From: Cladorhizidae sp. MBARI D1340-BT2
Lineage: Eukaryota; Porifera; Demospongiae; Poecilosclerida; Cladorhizidae
Direction: 5' to 3'
DNA length: 64,000 nt
Assembly (NCBI GenBank): GCA_028752905.1
Contig: JAQNBH010000005.1
Location: 1,233,474-1,297,473 of the forward strand
Every line of letters begins with the position of its first letter. The first letter of the stretch is position 1. The notes under the pieces are model-generated. The model saw only the letters and a program-made list of their open reading frames with translations. It was not told where the DNA came from and did no database searches. Position numbers and translations under genes: made by a program. Below, piece after piece: positions 32,400-46,700 of the stretch.

Positions 32400-35300
32400 G
32401 CACAAGCTTCCCTTCCCATTAATATATAGAATAATGGTACCACACAAGCTTCCCTTCAACCAGCACAAGCTTCCCTTCCCATTAATTAGAATAATGGAAC
32501 CAGCACAAGCTTCCCTTCCCATTAATATATAGAATAATGGAACCAGCACAAGCTTCCCTTCACATTAATATATAGAATAATGGAACCAGCACAAGCTTCC
32601 CTTCCCATTAATATATAGAATAATGGAACCGGCACAAGCTTCCCTTCCCATTAATATATAGAATAATGAAACCAGCACAAGCGCTTCCCTTCCCATTAAT
32701 ATATAGAACAATGGAACCGGCACAAGCTTCCCTTCCCATTAATATATAGAATAATGGAACCAGCACAAGCTTCCCTCCCCATTAATATATAGAATAATGG
32801 AACCGGCACAAGCTTCCCTTCCCATTAATATATAGAATAATGGAACCGGCACAAGCTTCCCTTCCCATTAATATATAGAATAATGGAACCGGCACAAGCT
32901 TCCCTTCCCATTAATATATAGAATAATGGAACCAGCACAAGCTTCCCTTCCCATTAATATATAGAATAATGGAACCAGCACAAACTCCCCTTCCCATTAA
33001 TATATAGAATAATGGAACCAGCACAAGCTTCCCTTCCCATTAATATATAGAATAATGGAACCAGCACAAGCTTCCCTTCCCATTAATATATAGAATAATG
33101 GAACCAGCACAAACTCCCCTTCCCATTAATATATAGAATAATGGAACCAGCACAAGCTTCCCTTCCCATTAATATATAGAATAATGGAACCAGCACAAGC
33201 TTCCCTTCCCATTAATATATAGAATAATGGAACCAGCACAAGCTTCCCTCCCCATTAATTAATAGAATAATGGAACCAGCACAAGCTCCCCTTCCCATTA
33301 ATATAAATAATGGAACGACACAAGCTTCCCTTCCCATTAATATATAGAATAATGGAACCAGAACAAGCTTCCATTCCCATTAATATATAGAATAATGGAA
33401 CCAGCACAAACTCCCCTTCCCATTAATATATAGAATAATGGAACCGGCACAAGCTTCTCTTCCCATTAATATATAGAATAATGGAACCGGCACAAGCTTC
33501 CCTTCCCATTAATATATAGAATAATGGAACCAGCACAAGCTTCCCTCCCCATTAATATATAGAATAATGGAACCAGCACAAGCTTCCCTTCACATTAATA
33601 TATAGAATAATGAAACCACACAAGCTTCCCTTCCCATTAATATATAGAATAATGGAACCGGCACAAGCTTCCCTTCACATTAATATATAGAATAATGGAA
33701 CCAGCACAAGCTTCCCTTCCCATTAATATATAGAATAATGGAACCAGCACAAGCTTCCCTTCCCATTAATATATAGAATAATGGAACCACCACAAGCTTC
33801 CCTTCCCATTAATATATAGAATAATGGAACCAGCACAAGCTTCCCTTCCCATTAATATATAGAATAATGGAACCGGCACAAGCTTCCCTTCCCATTAATA
33901 TATAGAATAATGGAACCGGCACAAGCTTCCCTTCCCATTAATATATAGAATAATGGAACCAGCACAAGCTTCCCTTCCCATTAATATATAGAATAATGGA
34001 ACCAGCACAAACTTCTCTTCACATTAATATATGGAATAATGGAACCAGCACAAGCTTCCCTCCCCATTAATATATAGAATAATGGAACCAGCACAAACTC
34101 CCCTTCCCATTAATATATAGAATAATGGAACCGGCACAAGCTTCCCTTCCCATTAATATATATAATAATGGAACCAGAACAAGCTTCCATTCCCATTAAT
34201 ATATAGAATAATGGAACCAGCACAAACTCCCCTTTTCATTAATATATAGAATAATGGAACCAGCACAAACTCCCCTTCCCATTAATATATAGAATAATGG
34301 AACCAGCACAAACTCCCCTTCCCATTAATATATAGAATAATGGAACCAGCACAAGCTTCCCTTCCCATTAATATATAGAATAATGGAACCAGCACAAGCT
34401 TCCCTTCCCATTAATATATAGAATAATGGAACCAGCACAAGCTACCCTTCACATTAATATATAGAATAATGGAACCACACAAGCTTCCCTTCCCATTAAT
34501 ATTTAGAATAATGGAACCAGCACAAGCTTCCCTTCCCATTAATATATAGAATAATGGAACCAGCACAAGCTTCCCTTCCCATTAATATATAGAATAATGG
34601 AACCACACAAGCTTCCCTTCACATTAATATATAGAATAATGGAACCAGCACAAGCTTCCCTCCCCATTAATAAATAGAATAATGGAACCAGCACAAGCTT
34701 CCCTTCCCATTAATATATAGAATAATGGAACCAACACCAGCTTCCCTTCCCATTAATATATAGAATAATGGAACCAGAACAAGCTTCCCTTCCCATTAAT
34801 ATATAGAATAATGGTACCACACAAGCTTCCCTTCAACCAGCACAAGCTTCCCTTCCCATTAATTAGAATAATGGAACCAGCACAAGCTTCCCTTCCCATT
34901 AATATATAGAATAATGGAACCAGCACAAGCTTCCCTTCACATTAATATATAGAATAATGGAACCAGCACAAGCTTCCCTTCCCATTAATATATAGAATAA
35001 TGGAACCGGCACAAGCTTCCCTTCCCATTAATATATAGAATAATGAAACCAGCACAAGCGCTTCCCTTCCCATTAATATATAGAACAATGGAACCGGCAC
35101 AAGCTTCCCTTCCCATTAATATATAGAATAATGGAACCAGCACAAGCTTCCCTCCCCATTAATATATAGAATAATGGAACCGGCACAAGCTTCCCTTCCC
35201 ATTAATATATAGAATAATGGAACCGGCACAAGCTTCCCTTCCCATTAATATATAGAATAATGGAACCGGCACAAGCTTCCCTTCCCATTAATATATAGAA

Positions 35301-37200
35301 TAATGGAACCAGCACAAGCTTCCCTTCCCATTAATATATAGAATAATGGAACCAGCACAAACTCCCCTTCCCATTAATATATAGAATAATGGAACCAGCA
35401 CAAGCTTCCCTTCCCATTAATATATAGAATAATGGAACCAGCACAAGCTTCCCTTCCCATTAATATATAGAATAATGGAACCAGCACAAACTCCCCTTCC
35501 CATTAATATATAGAATAATGGAACCAGCACAAGCTTCCCTTCCCATTAATATATAGAATAATGGAACCAGCACAAGCTTCCCTTCCCATTAATATATAGA
35601 ATAATGGAACCAGCACAAGCTTCCCTCCCCATTAATATATAGAATAATGGAACCAGCACAAGCTTCCCTCCCCATTAATTAATAGAATAATGGAACCAGC
35701 ACAAGCTCCCCTTCCCATTAATATAAATAATGGAACGACACAAGCTTCCCTTCCCATTAATATATAGAATAATGGAACCAGAACAAGCTTCCATTCCCAT
35801 TAATATATAGAATAATGGAACCAGCACAAACTCCCCTTCCCATTAATATATAGAATAATGGAACCGGCACAAGCTTCTCTTCCCATTAATATATAGAATA
35901 ATGGAACCGGCACAAGCTTCCCTTCCCATTAATATATAGAATAATGGAACCAGCACAAGCTTCCCTCCCCATTAATATATAGAATAATGGAACCAGCACA
36001 AGCTTCCCTTCACATTAATATATAGAATAATGAAACCACACAAGCTTCCCTTCCCATTAATATATAGAATAATGGAACCGGCACAAGCTTCCCTTCACAT
36101 TAATATATAGAATAATGGAACCAGCACAAGCTTCCCTTCCCATTAATATATAGAATAATGGAACCAGCACAAGCTTCCCTTCCCATTAATATATAGAATA
36201 ATGGAACCACCACAAGCTTCCCTTCCCATTAATATATAGAATAATGGAACCAGCACAAGCTTCCCTTCCCATTAATATATAGAATAATGGAACCGGCACA
36301 AGCTTCCCTTCCCATTAATATATAGAATAATGGAACCGGCACAAGCTTCCCTTCCCATTAATATATAGAATAATGGAACCAGCACAAGCTTCCCTTCCCA
36401 TTAATATATAGAATAATGGAACCAGCACAAACTTCTCTTCACATTAATATATGGAATAATGGAACCAGCACAAGCTTCCCTCCCCATTAATATATAGAAT
36501 AATGGAACCAGCACAAACTCCCCTTCCCATTAATATATAGAATAATGGAACCGGCACAAGCTTCCCTTCCCATTAATATATATAATAATGGAACCAGAAC
36601 AAGCTTCCATTCCCATTAATATATAGAATAATGGAACCAGCACAAACTCCCCTTTTCATTAATATATAGAATAATGGAACCAGCACAAACTCCCCTTCCC
36701 ATTAATATATAGAATAATGGAACCAGCACAAACTCCCCTTCCCATTAATATATAGAATAATGGAACCAGCACAAGCTTCCCTTCCCATTAATATATAGAA
36801 TAATGGAACCAGCACAAGCTTCCCTTCCCATTAATATATAAAATAATGGAACCAGCACAAGCTACCCTTCACATTAATATATAGAATAATGGAACCACAC
36901 AAGCTTCCCTTCCCATTAATATTTAGAATAATGGAACCAGCACAAGCTTCCCTTCCCATTAATATATAGAATAATGGAACCAGCACAAGCTTCCCTTCCC
37001 ATTAATATATAGAATAATGGAACCACACAAGCTTCCCTTCACATTAATATATAGAATAATGGAACCAGCACAAGCTTCCCTCCCCATTAATAAATAGAAT
37101 AATGGAACCAGCACAAGCTTCCCTTCCCATTAATATATAGAATAATGGAACCAACACCAGCTTCCCTTCCCATTAATATATAGAATAATGGAACCAGAAC
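32400..37200. repeat. 2.42-kb higher-order repeat, two copies within the satellite
   Basis: The rare strings CCTTCAACCAGCAC (32453 and 34830), ATTAATTAATAGAATAATGG (about 33254 and 35674) and CCCCTTTTCATT (34228 and 36648) recur at 2377-2420 bp, marking a tandem 56-unit block. Confidence 0.82.
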
Positions 37201-40200
37201 AAGCTTCCCTTCCCATTAATATATAGAATAATGGAACCGGCACAAGCTTCCCTTCCCATTAATATATAGAATAATGGAACCAGCACAAGCTTATATAGAA
37301 TAATGGAAACAGCACAAGCTTCCCTTCCCATTAATATATAGAATAATAGTACCACACAAGCTTCTCTTCCCATCAATATATAGAATAATGGAACCAGCAC
37401 AAGCTTCCCTTCCCATTAATTAGAATAATGGAACCAGCACAAGCTTCCCTTCCCATTAATATATAGAATAATGGAACCAGCACAAGCTTCCTTCCCCCTA
37501 TTAGTATATAGAATAATGGAACCAGAACAAGCTTCCCTTCCCATTAATATATAGAATAATGGAACCAGCACCAGCTTATTTAGAATAATGGAACCAGCAC
37601 CAGCTTCCCGTCCCATTAATATATAGAATGATGGAACCAGCACAGGCTTCCCTTCCCATTAATATATAGAATAATGGAACCACACAAGCTTCCCCTCCCA
37701 TTAATATATAGAATAATGGAACCAGCACAAGCTTTCCTTCCCATTAATATATAGAATAATGGAACCAGGACAAGCTTCCCTTCCCATTAATATATAGAAT
37801 AATGGAACCAGCACAAACTTCTCTTCACATTAATATATGGAATAATGGAACCAGCACAAGCTTCCCTCCCCATTAATATATAGAATAATGGAACCAGCAC
37901 AAACTCCCCTTCCCATTAATATATAGAATAATGGAACCGGCACAAGCTTCCCTTCCCATTAATATATAGAATAATGGAACCAGCACAAGCTTCCCTTCCC
38001 ATTAATATATAGAATAATGGAACCAGCACAAACTTCTCTTCACATTAATATATGGAATAATGGAACCAGCACAAGCTTCCCTCCCCATTAATATATAGAA
38101 TAATGGAACCAGCACAAACTCCCCTTCCCATTAATATATAGAATAATGGAACCGGCACAAGCTTCCCTTCCCATTAATATATATAATAATGGAACCAGAA
38201 CAAGCTTCCATTCCCATTAATATATAGAATAATGGAACCAGCACAAACTCCCCTTTTCATTAATATATAGAATAATGGAACCAGCACAAACTCCCCTTCC
38301 CATTAATATATAGAATAATGGAACCAGCACAAACTCCCCTTCCCATTAATATATAGAATAATGGAACCAGCACCAGCTTCCCTTCCCATTAATATATAGA
38401 ATAATGGAACCAGCACAAGCTTCCCTTCCCATTAATATATAGAATAATGGAACCAGCACAAGCTTCCCTTCCCATTAATATATAGAATAATGGAACCAGC
38501 ACAAGCTTCCCTTCCCATTAATATATAGAATAATGGAACCAGCACCAGCTTCCCTTCCCATTAATATATAGAATAATGGAACCAGCACAAGCTACCCTTC
38601 ACATTAATATATAGAATAATGGAACCACACAAGCTTCCCTTCCCATTAATATTTAGAATAATGGAACCAGCACAAGCTTCCCTTCCCATTAATATATAGA
38701 ATAATGGAACCAGCACAAGCTTCCCTTCCCATTAATATATAGAATAATGGAACCACACAAGCTTCCCTTCACATTAATATATAGAATAATGGAACCAGCA
38801 CAAGCTTCCCTCCCCATTAATAAATAGAATAATGGAACCAGCACAAGCTTCCCTTCCCATTAATATATAGAATAATGGAACCAACACCAGCTTCCCTTCC
38901 CATTAATATATAGAATAATGGAACCAGAACAAGCTTCCCTTCCCATTAATATATAGAATAATGGAACCGGCACAAGCTTCCCTTCCCATTAATATATAGA
39001 ATAATGGAACCAGCACAAGCTTATATAGAATAATGGAAACAGCACAAGCTTCCCTTCCCATTAATATATAGAATAATAGTACCACACAAGCTTCTCTTCC
39101 CATCAATATATAGAATAATGGAACCAGCACAAGCTTCCCTTCCCATTAATTAGAATAATGGAACCAGCACAAGCTTCCCTTCCCATTAATATATAGAATA
39201 ATGGAACCAGCACAAGCTTCCTTCCCCCTATTAGTATATAGAATAATGGAACCAGAACAAGCTTCCCTTCCCATTAATATATAGAATAATGGAACCAGCA
39301 CCAGCTTATTTAGAATAATGGAACCAGCACCAGCTTCCCGTCCCATTAATATATAGAATGATGGAACCAGCACAGGCTTCCCTTCCCATTAATATATAGA
39401 ATAATGGAACCACACAAGCTTCCCCTCCCATTAATATATAGAATAATGGAACCAGCACAAGCTTTCCTTCCCATTAATATATAGAATAATGGAACCAGGA
39501 CAAGCTTCCCTTCCCATTAATATATAGAATAATGGAACCAGCACAAACTTCTCTTCACATTAATATATGGAATAATGGAACCAGCACAAGCTTCCCTCCC
39601 CATTAATATATAGAATAATGGAACCAGCACAAACTCCCCTTCCCATTAATATATAGAATAATGGAACCGGCACAAGCTTCCCTTCCCATTAATATATATA
39701 ATAATGGAACCAGAACAAGCTTCCATTCCCATTAATATATAGAATAATGGAACCAGCACAAACTCCCCTTTTCATTAATATATAGAATAATGGAACCAGC
39801 ACAAACTCCCCTTCCCATTAATATATAGAATAATGGAACCAGCACAAACTCCCCTTCCCATTAATATATAGAATAATGGAACCAGCACAAGCTTCCCTTC
39901 CCATTAATATATAGAATAATGGAACCAGTACAAGCTTCCCTTCCCATTAATATATAGAATAATGGAACCACACAAGCTTCCCTTCCCATTAATATTTAGA
40001 ATAATGGAACCAGCACAAGCTTCCCTTCCCATTAATATATAGAATAATGGAACCAGCACAAGCTTCCCTTCCCATTAATATATAGAATAATGGAACCACA
40101 CAAGCTTCCCTTCACATTAATATATAGAATAATGGAACCAGCACAAGCTTCCCTCCCCATTAATATATAGAATAATGGAACCAGCACAAGCTTCCCTTCC

Positions 40201-40699
40201 CATTAATATATAGAATAATGGAACCAACACCAGCTTCCCTTCCCATTAATATATAGAATAATGGAACCAGAACAAGCTTCCCTTCCCATTAATATATAGA
40301 ATAATGGAACCGGCACAAGCTTCCCTTCCCATTAATATATAGAATAATGGAACCAGCACAAGCTTATATAGAATAATGGAAACAGCACAAGCTTCCCTTC
40401 CCATTAATATATAGAATAATAGTACCACACAAGCTTCTCTTCCCATCAATATATAGAATAATGGAACCAGCACAAGCTTCCCTTCCCATTAATTAGAATA
40501 ATGGAACCAGCACAAGCTTCCCTTCCCATTAATATATAGAATAATGGAACCAGCACAAGCTTCCTTCCCCCTATTAGTATATAGAATAATGGAACCAGAA
40601 CAAGCTTCCCTTCCCATTAATATATAGAATAATGGAACCAGCACCAGCTTATTTAGAATAATGGAACCAGCACCAGCTTCCCGTCCCATTAATATATAG

Positions 40700-43600
40700 A
40701 ATGATGGAACCAGCACAGGCTTCCCTTCCCATTAATATATAGAATAATGGAACCACACAAGCTTCCCCTCCCATTAATATATAGAATAATGGAACCAGCA
40801 CAAGCTTTCCTTCCCATTAATATATAGAATAATGGAACCAGCACAAGCTTCCCTTCCCATTAATATATAGAATAATTGAACCGGCACAAGCTTCCCTCAC
40901 CATTAATATATAGAATAATGGAACCAGCACAAGCTTCCCTTTCCCATTAATATATAGAATAATGGAACCGGCACAAGCTTCTCTTCCCATTAATATATAG
41001 AATAATGGAACCGGCACAAGCTTCCCTTCCCATTAATATATAGAATAATGGAACCAGCACAAGCTTCCCTCCCCATTAATATATAGAATAATGGAACCAG
41101 CACAAGCTTCCCTTCACATTAATATATAGAATAATGAAACCACACAAGCTTCCCTTCCCATTAATATATAGAATAATGGAACCAGCACAAGCTTCCCTTC
41201 CCATTAATATATAGAATAATGGAACCAGCACAAGCTTCCCTTCCCATTAATATATAGAATAATGGAACCGGCACAAGCTTCCCTTCCCATTAATATATAG
41301 AATAATGGAACCAGCACAAGCTTCCCTTCCCATTAATATATATAATAATGGAACCGGCACAAGCTTCCCTTCCCATTAATATATAGAATAATGGAACCGG
41401 CACAAGCTTCGCTTCCCATTAATATATAGAATAATGGAACCAGCACAAACTTCCCTTCCCATTAATATATAGAATAATGGAACCAGCACAAGCTTCCCTC
41501 CCCATTAATATATAGAATAATGGAACCAGCACAAGCTTCCCTTCCCATTAATATATAGAATAATGGAACCAGCACAAGCTTCCCTTCCCATTAATATATA
41601 GAATAATGGAACCAACACCAGCTTCCCTTCCCATTAATATATAGAATAATGGAACCAGAACAAGCTTCCCTTCCCATTAATATATAGAATAATGGAACCG
41701 GCACAAGCTTCCCTTCCCATTAATATATAGAATAATGGAACCAGCACAAGCTTATATAGAATAATGGAAACAGCACAAGCTTCCCTTCCCATTAATATAT
41801 AGAATAATAGTACCACACAAGCTTCTCTTCCCATCAATATATAGAATAATGGAACCAGCACAAGCTTCCCTTCCCATTAATTAGAATAATGGAACCAGCA
41901 CAAGCTTCCCTTCCCATTAATATATAGAATAATGGAACCAGCACAAGCTTCCTTCCCCCTATATATTAGTATATAGAATAATGGAACCAGAACAAGCTTC
42001 CCTTCCCATTAATATATAGAATAATGGAACCAGCACCAGCTTATTTAGAATAATGGAACCAGTACCAGCTTCCCGTCCCATTAATATATAGAATAATGGA
42101 ACCAGCTCAGGCTTCCCTTCCCATTAATATATAGAATAATGGAACCACACAAGCTTCCCCTCCCATTAATATATAGAATAATGGAACCAGCACAAGCTTT
42201 CCTTCCCATTAATATATAGAATAATGGAACCAGGACAAGCTTCCCTTCCCATTAATATATAGAATAATGGAACCAGCACAAGCTTCCCTTCCCATTAATA
42301 TAAATAATTGAACCGGCACAAGCTTCCCTCACCATTAATATATAGAATAATGGAACCAGCACAAGCTTCCCTTTCCCATTAATATATAGAATAATGGAAC
42401 CGGCACAAGCTTCTCTTCCCATTAATATATAGAATAATGGAACCGGCACAAGCTTCCCTTCCCATTAATATATAGAATAATGGAACCGGCACAAGCTTCC
42501 CTTTCCATTAATATATAGAATAATGGAACCGGCACAAGCTTCCCTTCCCATTAATATATATAATAATGGAACCAGAACAAGCTTCCATTCCCATTAATAT
42601 ATAGAATAATGGAACCAGCACAAACTCCCCTTCCCATTAATATATAGAATAATGGAACCAGCACAAACTCCCCTTCCCATTAATAATGGAAACAGCACAA
42701 GCTTCCCTTCCCATTAATATATAGAATAATGGAACCAGCACAAGCTTCCCTTCCCATTAATATATAGAATAATGGAACCAGGACAAGCTTCCCTTCCCAT
42801 TAATATATAGAATAATGGAACTAGCACAAGCTTCCCTTCCCATTAATATATAGAATAATGGAACCGGCACAAGCTTCCCTCACCATTAATATATAGAATA
42901 ATGGAACCAGCACAAGCTTCCCTTTCCCATTAATATATAGAATAATGGAACCGGCACAAGCTTCTCTTCCCATTAATATATAGAATAATGGAACCGGCAC
43001 AAGCTTCCCTTCCCATTAGTATATAGAATAATGGAACCAGCACAAGCTTCCCTCCCCATTAATATATAGAATAATGGAACCAGCACAAGCTTCCCTTCAC
43101 ATTAATATATAGAATAATGAAACCACACAAGCTTCCCTTCCCATTAATATATAGAATAATGGAACCGGCACAAGCTTCCCTTCCCATTAATATATTGAAT
43201 AATGGAACCGGCACAAGCTTCCCTCCCCATTAATATATAGAATAATGGAACCGGCACAAGCTTCCCTTCCCATTAATATATAGAATAATGGAACCAGCAC
43301 AAGCTTCCCTTCCCATTAATATATAGAATAATGGAACCGGCACAAGCTTCCCTTCCCATTAATATATAGAATAATGGAACCGGCACAAGCTTCCCTTCCC
43401 ATTAATATATAGAATAATGGAACCAGCACCAGCTTCCCTTCCCATTAATATATAGAATAATGGAACCAGCACAAGCTTCCCTTCCCATTAATATAATGGA
43501 ACCAGCACAAGCTTCCCTCCCAATTAATATATAGAATAATGGAACCAGCACAAGCTTCCCTTCCCATTAATATATAGAATAATGGAACCAGCACAAACTT

Positions 43601-46600
43601 CCCTTCCCATTAATATATAGAATAATGGAACCACACAAGCTTCCCTTCACATTAATATATAGAATAATGGAACCAGCACAAGCTTCCCTCCCCATTAATA
43701 TATAGAATAATGGAACCAGCACAAGCTTCCCTTCCCATTAATATATAGAATAATGGAACCAGCACAAGCTTCCCTTCCCATTAATATATAGAATAATGGA
43801 ACCAGCACAAACCTCCCTTCCCATTAATATATAGAATAATGGAACCAGCACAAGCTTCCCTTCCCATTAATATATAGAATAATGGAACCAACACCAGCTT
43901 CCCTTCCCATTAATATATAGAATAATGGAACCAACACCAGCTTCCCTTCCCATTAATATATAGAATAATGGAACCAGCACCAGCTTCCCTTCCCATTAAT
44001 ATATAGAATAATGGAACCGGCACAAGCTTCCCTTCCCATTAATATATAGAATAATGGAACCAGCACCAGCTTCCCTTCCCATTAATATATAGAATAATGG
44101 AACCAACACCAGCTTCCCTTCCCATTAATATATAGAATAATGGAACCAGCACCAGCTTCCCTTCCCATTAATATATAGAATAATGGAACCGGCACAAGCT
44201 TCCCTTCCCATTAATATATAGAATAATGGAAACAGCACAAGCTTCCCTTCCCATTAATATATAGAATAATGGTACCACACAAGCTTCCCTTCCCATCAAT
44301 ATATAGAATAATGGAACCAGCACAAGCTTCCCTTCCCATTAATTAGAATAATGGAACCAGCACAAGCTTCCCTTCCCATTAATATATAGAATAATGGAAC
44401 CAGCACAAGCTTCCCTTCACATTAATATATAGAATAATGGAACCAGCACAAGCTTCCCTTCCCATTAATATATAGAATAATGGAAACAGCACCAGCTTCC
44501 CTCCCATTAATATATAGAATAATGGAACCAGCACAAGCTTCCCTTCCCATTAATATATAGAATAATGGAACCGGCACAAGCTTCCCTTCCCATTAATATA
44601 TAGAATAATGAAACCAGCACAAGCGCTTCCCTTCCCATTAATATATAGAACAATGGAACCGGCACAAGCTTCCCTTCCCATTAATATATAGAATAATGGA
44701 ACCAGCACAAGCTTCCCTCCCCATTAATATATAGAATAATGGAACCGGCACAAGCTTCCCTTCCCATTAATATATAGAATAATGGAACCGGCACAAGCTT
44801 CCCTTCCCATTAATATATAGAATAATGGAACCGGCACAAGCTTCCCTTCCCATTAATATATAGAATAATGGAACCAGCACAAGCTTCCCTTCCCATTAAT
44901 ATATAGAATAATGGAACCAGCACAAACTCCCCTTCCCATTAATATATAGAATAATGGAACCAGCACAAGCTTCCCTTCCCATTAATATATAGAATAATGG
45001 AACCAGCACAAGCTTCCCTTCCCATTAATATATAGAATAATGGAACCAGCACAAGCTTCCCTTCCCATTAATATAGAACCAGCACAAGCTTCCCTTCCCA
45101 TTAATATATAGAATAATGGAACCAGCACAAGCTTCCCTCCCCATTAATATATAGAATAATGGAACCAGCACAAGCTTCCCTCCCCATTAATTAATAGAAT
45201 AATGGAACCAGCACAAGCTCCCCTTCCCATTAATATAAATAATGGAACGACACAAGCTTCCCTTCCCATTAATATATAGAATAATGGAACCAGAACAAGC
45301 TTCCATTCCCATTAATATATAGAATAATGGAACCAGCACAAACTCCCCTTCCCATTAATATATAGAATAATGGAACCGGCACAAGCTTCTCTTCCCATTA
45401 ATATATAGAATAATGGAACCGGCACAAGCTTCCCTTCCCATTAATATATAGAATAATGGAACCAGCACAAGCTTCCCTCCCCATTAATATATAGAATAAT
45501 GGAACCAGCACAAGCTTCCCTTCACATTAATATATAGAATAATGAAACCACACAAGCTTCCCTTCCCATTAATATATAGAATAATGGAACCGGCACAAGC
45601 TTCCCTTCCCATTAATATATAGAATAATGGAACCGGCACAAGCTTCCCTCCCCATTAATATATAGAATAATGGAACCGGCACAAGCTTCCCTTCCCATTA
45701 ATATATAGAATAATGGAACCAGCACAAGCTTCCCTTCCCATTAATATATAGAATAATGGAACCGGCACAAGCTTCCCTTCCCATTAATATATAGAATAAT
45801 GGAACCGGCACAAGCTTCCCTTCCCATTAATATATAGAATAATGGAACCAGCACAAGCTTCCCTTCCCATTAATATATAGAATAATGGTACCAGCACAAA
45901 CTTCTCTTCACATTAATATATGGAATAATGGAACCAGCACAAGCTTCCCTCCCCATTAATATATAGAATAATGGAACCAGCACAAACTCCCCTTCCCATT
46001 AATATATAGAATAATGGAACCGGCACAAGCTTCCCTTCCCATTAATATATATAATAATGGAACCAGAACAAGCTTCCATTCCCATTAATATATAGAATAA
46101 TGGAACCAGCACAAACTCCCCTTTTCATTAATATATAGAATAATGGAACCAGCACAAACTCCCCTTCCCATTAATATATAGAATAATGGAACCAGCACAA
46201 ACTCCCCTTCCCATTAATATATAGAATAATGGAACCAGCACAAGCTTCCCTTCCCATTAATATATAGAATAATGGAACCAGCACAAGCTTCCCTTCCCAT
46301 TAATATATAGAATAATGGAACCAGCACAAGCTACCCTTCACATTAATATATAGAATAATGGAACCACACAAGCTTCCCTTCCCATTAATATTTAGAATAA
46401 TGGAACCAGCACAAGCTTCCCTTCCCATTAATATATAGAATAATGGAACCAGCACAAGCTTCCCTCCCAATTAATATATAGAATAATGGAACCAGCACAA
46501 GCTTCGCTTCCCATTAATATATAGAATAATGGAACCAGCACAAACTTCCCTTCCCATTAATATATAGAATAATGGAACCACACAAGCTTCCCTTCACATT

Positions 46601-46700
46601 AATATATAGAATAATGGAACCAGCACAAGCTTCCCTCTCCATTAATATATAGAATAATGGAACCAGCACAAGCTTCCCTTCCCATTAATATATAGAATAA
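40700..46700. repeat. Roughly 6-kb satellite block, copy 2
   Basis: Partner of the 24700-30600 block, with the same order of diagnostic variants. Identity appears very high by eye, so the copy is younger than most unit-to-unit divergence. Confidence 0.82.
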
